Below, one piece after another: positions 1 to 5,496 of a stretch of DNA of 6,256 nt. The translations under genes were made by a program, and so were the position numbers. The notes under the pieces are model-generated. The model was not told where the DNA came from and ran no database searches. It saw only the letters and a list, made by a program, of their open reading frames with translations. The DNA comes from Planctomycetota bacterium (lineage in GTDB: Bacteria > Planctomycetota > UBA8742 > JACQVU01). The DNA lies in NCBI GenBank assembly GCA_016209585.1, contig JACQVU010000010.1:1-6256 (forward strand), written 5' to 3'. The first letter of the stretch is position 1. Each line of letters opens with the position of its first letter.

Positions 1-1
1 A

Positions 2-232
2 CTGGGGCTTGAAATGGCTGTCGACGGGTACTACCTGCGGTTCACCGACCCCGCCACCGGCAGGCGGCTGCTCACAACGGTTGAGACCGCCCGCGCCTTC
101 AGGGAAGAAGAAGCGGCTCGCAAGCAGGAGCAGGCGGCGCGCGAGAAAGCCGAGCGCGAGGTGACTGAACTTCGCGCTGAACTGGCACGGCTCAAGCAGC
201 CTTCAGCGCCGCGGAGGAAGTCAAGGAAGTGA
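2..232 (+). CDS. Uma2-family-like protein, C-terminal end (5' truncated)
   Basis: This reading frame is open at the left window edge and ends at TGA 230-232, leaving 76 codons. The first ATG (position 14) is probably internal, because the in-frame residues before it (LGLE) continue the same motif. The segment LGLEMAVDGYYLRFTDPATGRR resembles the end of the Uma2 domain, where LGL...LRFYDPxTG precedes the tail. A charged Ala/Glu/Arg helical tail follows (about 45 residues, heptad-like EEEAARKQEQAAREKAEREV), ending in a basic PRRKSRK. Uma2 proteins have a PD-(D/E)XK nuclease-like fold, are often present in many copies in cyanobacteria, Planctomycetota and Chloroflexota, and have poorly known functions. 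The catalytic part lies outside the window, so activity cannot be judged. The assignment rests on motif memory and the coiled-coil tail; another coiled-coil protein remains possible. Confidence 0.6.
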   Translation: MGLEMAVDGYYLRFTDPATGRRLLTTVETARAFREEEAARKQEQAAREKAEREVTELRAELARLKQPSAPRRKSRK

Positions 233-275
233 CACCCGTTCCGCGCCAGGCGGAGCGAACCGACCAGAGATCGAC

Positions 276-281
276 GGAGGA
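276..281 (+). promoter_or_regulatory. Ribosome binding site of the secreted repeat protein
   Basis: GGAGGA lies 8 nt (counted from GGAGG) upstream of the ATG at 289. It decides the start. The frame is open from a GTG at 229 that overlaps the preceding TGA, but only the ATG at 289 has a strong Shine-Dalgarno sequence and places the signal peptide at the N-terminus. Confidence 0.7.
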
Positions 282-288
282 GCATCCG

Positions 289-2883
289 ATGCACAGCAAC
301 TTGCACATGCGCGGCTCACGCTTCCCGCTCCGCGCCGTCGTGGCGGGGGTGTCTCTGGCGCTCGCGCTCGCCTGCGCGACGGTCCGCGCGGCCGATCTCA
401 CGGCGACGAACGGCAGCGCCTGCCCCTTCCAGCACCTGGACGAAGGCGGCGGGGCGGTCTCCGCGGCGGGCGGCCACAGCGTGCCCTACTCGGCGCTTGG
501 GGGGAGCGTGTACCACAGCGGGGACGAGCGCAAAAGCACGAGCGCGGGGCACCACCTGTACGCCGGTTGGGTGAACTCCGACCCGAAACCGGCGGTACGC
601 GCCATTTCCGGTTGGACGAGCGCGGCCAAGACCACGGTGGTGGTGTCGGGCGTGTGGCAGAACACCAGCGCGTCGGTCTATCTCGAATGGACCGACCCGA
701 ACTCCATCGCGGACGACACCTTCTTCTACACGACCGACGGAACCGAGCCGACGATCTCCTCGACGTCGACGGCTGGGACCAGCCTCACGCTCGGGCCGTT
801 CAACCCCGGGACGACCACCATTCGCATCCGGCCGCGCTCCAACCTGGGGCTGCCCACGGAAACGTCCTATGTCTGGGGCGCGTCCACGGCCTTCTCGTTC
901 CGCTACAACACGACGGTGCCGAACCCGCCGGCGACGCCGACGATCGCCGAGGGGGCGTGGGCGGGCACGCCGAGCATCACGGTGGTGTGGACGGCGCCCA
1001 CTCCGCCGCCCAACGCCACGATCACCGACTACCGCATCGTGGCGGGCACCTCGCCGGGCGCCGCCGACGTGTTCGATTCGTGGATCGGCTCCAACGCCAC
1101 CACGTATACGCTCGACACCTCCAACTCCAACATCGCGCCGGGCGACACCATCTACGTCATCGTCTACGCCAAGAGCAGCACCGGCTACGTCAGCGCCACT
1201 TCCTCGCCCACCAGCGCCCCGGTGGTGATCGCCGACGTTCCCGGCACCGGCCGGATGTCGGCCGAGGGCGGCTCGGTGGTGCCCTTCCACGCCGTGGACG
1301 AAGGCGGCACGTCCACCGAGGCGGCCGGCGGACACAAGACGCCCTATTCCGAGGTTGGCGGCGGCGTCTTCCTCACCGGCGACGGCCGCGCCATCGCCTC
1401 GGCTGGCAGCCAGATGTACACGGGCTTCGTCTACACCGATCCGCCGCCCGATCTCCACGCGCTTCGCGGGTGGACCGATTCCTCGAAGACGACGGAGATC
1501 GTGGCGGGCGAGTGGCAGAGCGGCTCGTCGCAGGTCTATCTCGAATGGACCGACCCGAACTCCATCGCCGACGACACGTTCTACTACACGACGGACGGCA
1601 CGGTGCCCACGCAGACCTCGCCCACCTCGGCCTCCTCTGGCAAGGCGACCAACGTCACGATCACGTCGCTGCCGGCCGGGGACACCACCATCCGCGTGCG
1701 GGCCAGGTCGGACATCAACGGCCAGGGGGCGCAGACGGTCATCTGGGGGCCGACCCATTCGTTCCTGTTCCGGTACAACCCGGCCATTCCACCGGCGCCC
1801 ACCGGCGTCACCGTGACGGAAGGGCCGTTCGGCCCGAACCCCTACATCACCGTGGCGTGGAACGCGGTGGTGGACTCCTCCGGAACGCCGGTGAGCGACT
1901 ACTACGTGGAAGTGAACCTGAGTTCCGATTTCTCCGGCACGGTCATCTTCGCGGGGTGGGTCGGCTCCACCACCACCTCCTTCCGGGTCGACAGCGCCAC
2001 CAACGCCCCGGCGCTGGCGAACGACCAGACGGTCTACGTGCGCGTCAAGGCCAAGAACGTGCTTGGCAACGTCGGCTCCACCTCCACCCCCACCGCCGGC
2101 ACGCGCATCGGCTCCACGGCGCCCGACGGGCTGATCGTGAACTCCGTGGTCGACGGCGCCCAGGGGTCGCTTCCGGCCGGCAGCCCGCCCACCATCACGG
2201 GGGTCTGGCTGACGCGCGACCACGCGGCCATCGCCTTCAGCGCCGTCTACCGCGACGACGCCGGCGCGGCGGTGACGAAGTTCCAAATTCAGTTGTCGAC
2301 CAACTCTGACTTCAGCGTGACCGGCGATATCGTGTGGGACTCCTCTCCCGGCGGGGTCCATCGCACGCTGCCCAAGACGGTGCAGAAAGACACGCGCTGC
2401 CACGATCTGCCCTACTCCGGCAGCGCGGTGCTCTCATACGAAACGACCTACTACTGGCGCATGCGCTTCGTCGCCGCCGACGCCACGGTGAGCGCCTGGA
2501 GCGCGGGGCAGTCGTTCCGGGTCACGGCCGGCGTGGCGCAGGACGCCACCGTCGGCCACACCGGGTCGGGCGGCAGCGGGGCGCCCTCGTTCGTGATGCG
2601 CGGCGCGGTGACGCACCGCTTCGCCGCCATCGTGGAGGCCGGGGCGGTTGCGGTGAAACTCTACATGGTGAAAGACGCCGGCTACTCCGGCGCCGATCCC
2701 ACGATCACCGTCAGCGGCCCCGGCATCACCACCAACGCCTCGTGCACCGCGGCGCTGGGAACCTGGCAGGAGATCACGCTTTCCGGAACCGCGTCCGCGC
2801 GCGGGGCGATCACCATCACGGTGACCACGTTCGGCGCCGCCACCAGCGAAACCTGCCACGTGGACGATTTCACCGTCAACTAG
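289..2883 (+). CDS. Secreted multidomain protein with duplicated Gly-rich/YTTDGT/FN3 modules
   Basis: 864 residues from ATG 289. Residues 1-35 form a Sec-type signal peptide: basic MHSNLHMRGSRFPLR, a hydrophobic VVAGVSLALALACA core, and likely cleavage near VRA-AD. C29 does not sit in a good lipobox, so a lipoprotein is less likely. Two tandem modules begin at P46 and P332. Each has a Gly-rich part (PF..xDEGG...AAGGH..PYS..GG.V), a part with YLEWTDPNSIADDTF and YTTDGTxPT (the latter recalls chitobiase C-terminal Ig-like domains), then a fibronectin III-like domain. From about residue 610 comes a third FN3-like region with FQIQLSTNSDFS and YYWRMRF; residues 765-864 form a beta-rich end (WQEITLSGTA...CHVDDFTV) resembling a carbohydrate-binding jelly roll. 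There is no sorting signal, transmembrane anchor or catalytic motif. The likely role is extracellular adhesion or binding, by inference. The gene stands alone on this strand and converges with the hydrolase gene. Confidence 0.85.
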   Translation: MHSNLHMRGSRFPLRAVVAGVSLALALACATVRAADLTATNGSACPFQHLDEGGGAVSAAGGHSVPYSALGGSVYHSGDERKSTSAGHHLYAGWVNSDPKPAVRAISGWTSAAKTTVVVSGVWQNTSASVYLEWTDPNSIADDTFFYTTDGTEPTISSTSTAGTSLTLGPFNPGTTTIRIRPRSNLGLPTETSYVWGASTAFSFRYNTTVPNPPATPTIAEGAWAGTPSITVVWTAPTPPPNATITDYRIVAGTSPGAADVFDSWIGSNATTYTLDTSNSNIAPGDTIYVIVYAKSSTGYVSATSSPTSAPVVIADVPGTGRMSAEGGSVVPFHAVDEGGTSTEAAGGHKTPYSEVGGGVFLTGDGRAIASAGSQMYTGFVYTDPPPDLHALRGWTDSSKTTEIVAGEWQSGSSQVYLEWTDPNSIADDTFYYTTDGTVPTQTSPTSASSGKATNVTITSLPAGDTTIRVRARSDINGQGAQTVIWGPTHSFLFRYNPAIPPAPTGVTVTEGPFGPNPYITVAWNAVVDSSGTPVSDYYVEVNLSSDFSGTVIFAGWVGSTTTSFRVDSATNAPALANDQTVYVRVKAKNVLGNVGSTSTPTAGTRIGSTAPDGLIVNSVVDGAQGSLPAGSPPTITGVWLTRDHAAIAFSAVYRDDAGAAVTKFQIQLSTNSDFSVTGDIVWDSSPGGVHRTLPKTVQKDTRCHDLPYSGSAVLSYETTYYWRMRFVAADATVSAWSAGQSFRVTAGVAQDATVGHTGSGGSGAPSFVMRGAVTHRFAAIVEAGAVAVKLYMVKDAGYSGADPTITVSGPGITTNASCTAALGTWQEITLSGTASARGAITITVTTFGAATSETCHVDDFTVN
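424..1281 (+). repeat. Tandem protein module, copy A (286 codons)
   Basis: This is the first copy of a duplicated unit in the secreted protein (residues 46-331), beginning CPFQHLDEGGG at its edge. Copy B lies exactly 858 bp downstream with no net indel over at least the first 113 residues, where about 66 residues are identical by hand count. The block at 675-710 is identical to 1533-1568 at DNA level (36 nt). Confidence 0.85.
1282..2115 (+). repeat. Tandem protein module, copy B
   Basis: This is the second copy of the unit (residues 332 to about 609), beginning PFHAVDEGG. It keeps the same order: Gly-rich segment, GWTDSSKTTE segment, YLEWTDPNSIADDTF, YYTTDGT, then FN3-like WNAVV...SDYYVEV...YVRVKAKN. 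Its end is set where the unrelated TAPDGLIVNSV segment starts and is approximate. DNA outside the conserved block has diverged strongly from copy A, so the duplication is not recent. Confidence 0.8.
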
Positions 2884-4118
2884 CCGCGGCGGCCTGCCGC
2901 CGCGTCGCCCGCGGCCGGCGCCGGTTCCCAGGTGACGCCCAACGCCGCGTACGCGGCCTTCGCCAGCGCCACCCAGCGGAGGTCCGGGTGGCGGGCGGTG
3001 CCGGCCAGGTACTGGTTCATCACGTAGCCGAACCCCAAGTTGGCGTCCGGGTCGGCGAAGCCGATGGAGCCTCCCCGCCCCGGATGGCCGAACGATCGGG
3101 GGTTGGGCCCGAAGGTCTGCGCGGCGACGGCCGACTCCGGCATCGTGAGCATGAACCCCGAACCGAACCGCGTGGGAATCAACAGCACGGCGTCCGGCCC
3201 GTACGATTGTTCCACCAGCGCCGCGGCGATCGTCTCCGGCGCCAGCAGGCGAACGGTGTCCAGCACGCCGCCCGCCGCCAGCGCGGCATAGACCCGCGCC
3301 AGGGCGCGGGCGGTGGCGTGGCCGTTGGAGCCGGGAATCTCCGCCGCGCGCCACGCGCGGGAGTTCATTTCGCCGGGCGAGCGCGGCGGGTTGAGAAAGG
3401 CCCGCGCGGAGAGACTCTCGCGATCCGCCAGCAGCAGGTCCCAGAGCGTCGGCTCGCCGCGCGGCGCGGGTGGCTCCGGCAGAATCTCGGCCGCGCGACC
3501 ATCCTCACCCTCCGGCACGCCGATGAAGAAGTCCGCGCTGAGCCGCGCCGCCACCTCGCGCCGGAAGAAGCGCCCCACGCTCTCCCCAGCCACGCGCCGC
3601 GCCACCTCGCCGACCAGGAAGCCGAACGTGGTGGCGTGGTAGCCGTGCGTGGTTCCCGGCTCCCACCAAGGTTCCGCCGCCGCGAGCGCGCCGGTGAACG
3701 CCGCCCAGTCAAAGAGCGACTCCGGCGCCATCGCCCGCCGCGGGGCTGGCAGGCCCGCGCGGTGGCTCAAAAGCCAGCGGACCGGAATCCTCTCCTTGCC
3801 GGCTTGCCCGAACTCCGGCCAGTAGCGCGCCACGGGGGCGTCAAGGTCCAGCAGCCCGCGCTCGGCGAGCATGAGGGCACAGAGCGCGGTCATGCCCTTG
3901 GTGGTGGAGGCCACGCAGGCCATGGTGTCGCGTTCCCACCTCCGGGCGCGCGCCCGGTCGGCGAAGCCGCCCCACAGGTCCACCACCGGCTTGCCAGCCA
4001 CGTAGACGCAGACCGCCGCCCCCACGTCGCCGCGGGCGGCGAAGTTGTGGGCGAAGGCTTCCCGCACCGCCTCAAACCGCGGATCGCACGCGCCCTCCAT
4101 CGCCGGGGCCGGGGTCAT
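2880..4118 (-). CDS. Serine hydrolase, class C beta-lactamase / family VIII esterase-like
   Basis: 412 residues. The start ATG (4118-4116) overlaps the TGA of the upstream membrane-protein gene; GAGG at 4133-4130 could serve as a ribosome site, and M7 is an alternative start. The nucleophile motif S-x-x-K is S71-T-T-K74 (ACVASTTKGMTAL). LLSHRAGLP (116-124) is typical of the fold. The second catalytic Tyr is probably Y160 in PGTTHGYHATTFGFLVGE, a form seen in family VIII carboxylesterases and EstA-like proteins. NGHATARALARVYAALAAGG (265-284) and FGHPGRGGSIGFADP (343-357) match the C-terminal part, with HPG where true beta-lactamases carry KTG. There is no signal peptide or membrane helix, so it is likely cytosolic. 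By family knowledge it probably hydrolyses small esters or amides; the substrate is unknown and antibiotic resistance should not be assumed. The stop codon at 2880-2882 overlaps the stop of the converging secreted-protein gene. Confidence 0.88.
   Translation of the reverse strand: MTPAPAMEGACDPRFEAVREAFAHNFAARGDVGAAVCVYVAGKPVVDLWGGFADRARARRWERDTMACVASTTKGMTALCALMLAERGLLDLDAPVARYWPEFGQAGKERIPVRWLLSHRAGLPAPRRAMAPESLFDWAAFTGALAAAEPWWEPGTTHGYHATTFGFLVGEVARRVAGESVGRFFRREVAARLSADFFIGVPEGEDGRAAEILPEPPAPRGEPTLWDLLLADRESLSARAFLNPPRSPGEMNSRAWRAAEIPGSNGHATARALARVYAALAAGGVLDTVRLLAPETIAAALVEQSYGPDAVLLIPTRFGSGFMLTMPESAVAAQTFGPNPRSFGHPGRGGSIGFADPDANLGFGYVMNQYLAGTARHPDLRWVALAKAAYAALGVTWEPAPAAGDAAAGRRG
2885..2904 (+). 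terminator. GC-rich hairpin after the secreted-protein gene, possible terminator
   Basis: CGCGGCGG (2885-2892) and CCGCCGCG (2897-2904) form a perfect 8-bp stem with a 4-nt loop, starting 2 nt after the forward stop codon. No T-tract follows, so it is not a canonical intrinsic terminator. It also lies inside the last codons of the opposing hydrolase (AAAGRRG), and a GC-rich repeat there could arise by chance. Confidence 0.35.
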
Positions 4119-4729
4119 GTGGCCCGCCGCCTCGCCCACCTCGCGCGAATCGCCCCGGCCATGAGCAACCCGCAACCGAGGAAGCCCGCGGCGGCGGCGG
4201 CGAGCGTGGCGCGGAAGAGAAAAGCGTTCACCGTCAACGGCTCCTGGCCCGCGGCGCGGTCCACCGGAAGCAGCCGCATCGTCGGGTCTTCCGGGGGCGT
4301 GATGAGGGTCTCGGCGTTGATGAACATGACGCGCACCGGCCCCGATCCTTCTCGCACGCCGTAGACCTGCCAGACCGGATCGCGCGGGTCGCGGATGGCC
4401 CGCTGCGCCTCCCACTCTGCCTCCGGCCAAGCGCGGATGATCATCACCTCCACCGCCAGCAGGGAGACGGCGGTCTGGCAAGCGAACAGCCCCAGCACCG
4501 CCAGCGCCAGCATTCCCCATCCAGCCGCGCGCAGGCGCCGCCCGGCCGCTCTCGCCAGATCCGCGGCGGCGGGCGCGCGCGCCGGGCCGTGCTCCCCCCC
4601 GTTCGGTTGGCGGGGGGCGGGATCGCCTGGGCTGGGGGGCGTCATGGAGGCCGGGGATATGGGGTGGCTGGACGGGCGGCGAAGCATGCCGCCGGGGCTG
4701 GCGCCCAAGCCAGCCATCGCGCGCCACAT
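4115..4729 (-). CDS. Two-helix membrane protein of unknown function, coupled to the hydrolase
   Basis: I do not recognise a family. The longest form is 204 residues from ATG 4729. In-frame ATGs at 4687 (M15) and 4645 (M29) are alternatives, and none has a Shine-Dalgarno sequence. High G/C at third positions continues up to 4729, which weakly favours the long form. The N-terminus is Pro/Ala/Arg-rich and probably cytosolic. Helix 1 is about residues 71-98 (WGMLALAVLGLFACQTAVSL...). A loop of about 75 residues follows (WPEAEWEAQRAIRDPRDPVWQVYG...VMFINAETLITPPEDPTMRLLPVD), then helix 2 at about 172-194 and a basic tail RARWARRRAT. Positive-inside logic puts both ends in the cytosol and the loop outside. 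The stop overlaps the hydrolase start in ATGA, implying translational coupling and a shared transcript. The function may relate to the hydrolase, but nothing in the sequence says how. Confidence 0.7.
   Translation of the reverse strand: MWRAMAGLGASPGGMLRRPSSHPISPASMTPPSPGDPAPRQPNGGEHGPARAPAAADLARAAGRRLRAAGWGMLALAVLGLFACQTAVSLLAVEVMIIRAWPEAEWEAQRAIRDPRDPVWQVYGVREGSGPVRVMFINAETLITPPEDPTMRLLPVDRAAGQEPLTVNAFLFRATLAAAAAGFLGCGLLMAGAIRARWARRRAT
4595..4617. repeat. Homopolymer-based inverted repeat near the 5' end of the membrane-protein gene
   Basis: CCCCCCG (4595-4601) is the reverse complement of CGGGGGG (4611-4617), with a 9-nt loop. The C run itself is 7 long (4594-4600). On the minus strand the run falls in codons for NGGE, in the N-terminal cytosolic part of the membrane protein. 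It could form an mRNA hairpin or be a slippage-prone site; no function is shown. Confidence 0.4.
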
Positions 4730-4784
4730 GGTAGCGAACCATGCGGCTTCGCGCCGCTGGTCGCGCGCGCGGCGTCAGTGGCCA

Positions 4785-4800
4785 CGACCGCGCTCGGTCG
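4785..4800. repeat. Short inverted repeat in the divergent intergenic region
   Basis: CGACCG, loop CGCT, CGGTCG: a perfect 6-bp palindromic stem between the divergent membrane-protein and sigma-factor genes. It could be an operator or simply chance in GC-rich DNA. Confidence 0.25.
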
Positions 4801-4807
4801 GCGTCCA

Positions 4808-4845
4808 TTGAAACGTCCGAAGAACCCGGTTTTTCTCCGAACAAG
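4808..4845 (+). promoter_or_regulatory. Candidate promoter/regulatory zone upstream of the sigma factor gene
   Basis: This is the most AT-rich patch of the divergent intergenic region (4730-4862). It contains TTGAAA (4808-4813), which resembles a -35 element, but no good TATAAT-like box follows at normal spacing. It also contains a direct repeat TCCGAAGAA (4816-4824) and TCCGAACAA (4836-4844), 20 bp apart start to start. ECF operons are often autoregulated from such a site, but no specific ECF promoter can be assigned from the sequence. Confidence 0.3.
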
Positions 4846-4862
4846 TCGCCACCGTTTTCGTC

Positions 4863-5453
4863 ATGAGTGTTGACGCGGCGCGGGTTCCTCCCAGCCGCGA
4901 AGGCGAGCCGCGAACGATGAATCTCTCTGACCCGTCGGGCGGCGGCGACTGGATCAGCGACGCCGTGGCGCGCCTGGAGCGCCCGCTGGTTCTCTACGTC
5001 TCGCGGCTGCTTGACGGCGACGAAGAGGCCGCGCGCGACGTGGTGCAGGAGGCGTTCGTGCGCCTGTGCGGCCAGCGCCCGGAGCAGGTCGATGGCCGCC
5101 TCGCCCCCTGGCTCTACACCGTCTGTCGAAACCGCGCCTTGGACGTGCGCAGGAGGGATGGACGAATGCAACGCCTCACCGACGAGACCGCACACAGCCT
5201 ATCGAGCGCCACGCCGGGACCGGACGACCGCGCGCTGCAAGGCGAACGCCGCGAGGCCCTGGCCGACATCATGGCCCGCCTCCCGGCCCGGCAGGAGGAG
5301 GCGTTGCGCCTCAAGTTCCAGCACGGCATGCGATACCGCGAGATCGCCGAGGTGATGAGCGTTTCAGTCAGCACGGTGTTCGACATCATCCATGAGGCGC
5401 TCGACGTCGTCCGCCGCGCGCTGGCGAAGAAAGGAATCGACGCCGCGGACTGA
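4863..5453 (+). CDS. ECF-type RNA polymerase sigma factor (sigma-70 family)
   Basis: 196 residues from ATG 4863. A second ATG at 4917 gives 178 residues, starts MNLSDPSGG close to the domain, and has a weak AAGG upstream, so it may be the true start. Region 2 spans about residues 37-101: LERPLVLYVSRLLDGDEEAARDVVQEAFVRLC, then PWLYTVCRNRALDVRRRDG for core binding and -10 recognition. Region 4 spans about 131-190, with LPARQEEALRLKFQHGMRYREIAEVMSVSVSTVFDIIHEALDVVRRAL, the helix-turn-helix for the -35 element. Region 3 is absent, as expected for ECF factors. The turn SVSTVFDIIHEAL departs from the common SVGTVKSRLHRAR form. The gene precedes a membrane protein with an anti-sigma-like N-terminus, so the factor is probably held or tuned by that partner. 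It would direct transcription of an unknown regulon, likely including its own operon. Confidence 0.93.
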   Translation: MSVDAARVPPSREGEPRTMNLSDPSGGGDWISDAVARLERPLVLYVSRLLDGDEEAARDVVQEAFVRLCGQRPEQVDGRLAPWLYTVCRNRALDVRRRDGRMQRLTDETAHSLSSATPGPDDRALQGERREALADIMARLPARQEEALRLKFQHGMRYREIAEVMSVSVSTVFDIIHEALDVVRRALAKKGIDAAD

Positions 5454-5485
5454 CGCGGGGCGGGCTGAAAACCGAACGAACCCAC

Positions 5486-5489
5486 GGAG
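5486..5489 (+). promoter_or_regulatory. Ribosome binding site of the sigma-factor partner gene
   Basis: GGAG sits 7 nt before ATG 5497 in the 43-nt gap after the sigma factor stop. It supports ATG 5497 as the start of a gene that stays open to the window edge. Confidence 0.6.
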
Positions 5490-5496
5490 CATTCCG

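Noticed and set aside
229..288. Earlier GTG start at 229 for the secreted protein
   Set aside because: It would put 20 charged residues before the signal peptide, and the GGAGGA site points to ATG 289.
316..2403. A 695-codon open frame antisense to the secreted protein
   Set aside because: It is an Arg/Gly-rich shadow caused by the high GC at third codon positions. It has no domain motifs, whereas the opposite strand has a signal peptide, ribosome site and clear domains.
2334..4364. A 676-codon forward open frame across the gene junction and the hydrolase
   Set aside because: Its translation is low-complexity Arg/His/Gly-rich and lies opposite a hydrolase with intact catalytic motifs.
4589..4873. 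Forward small ORFs between 4395 and 4873
   Set aside because: They are compositional shadows of the reverse membrane-protein gene and the intergenic region, with no ribosome site or recognisable motif.
4119..5195. N-terminal extension of the hydrolase frame to 771 residues
   Set aside because: The extension is out of frame with the membrane protein on the same strand and antisense to the sigma factor. The ATG at 4118, overlapping the upstream stop, gives the normal family length.
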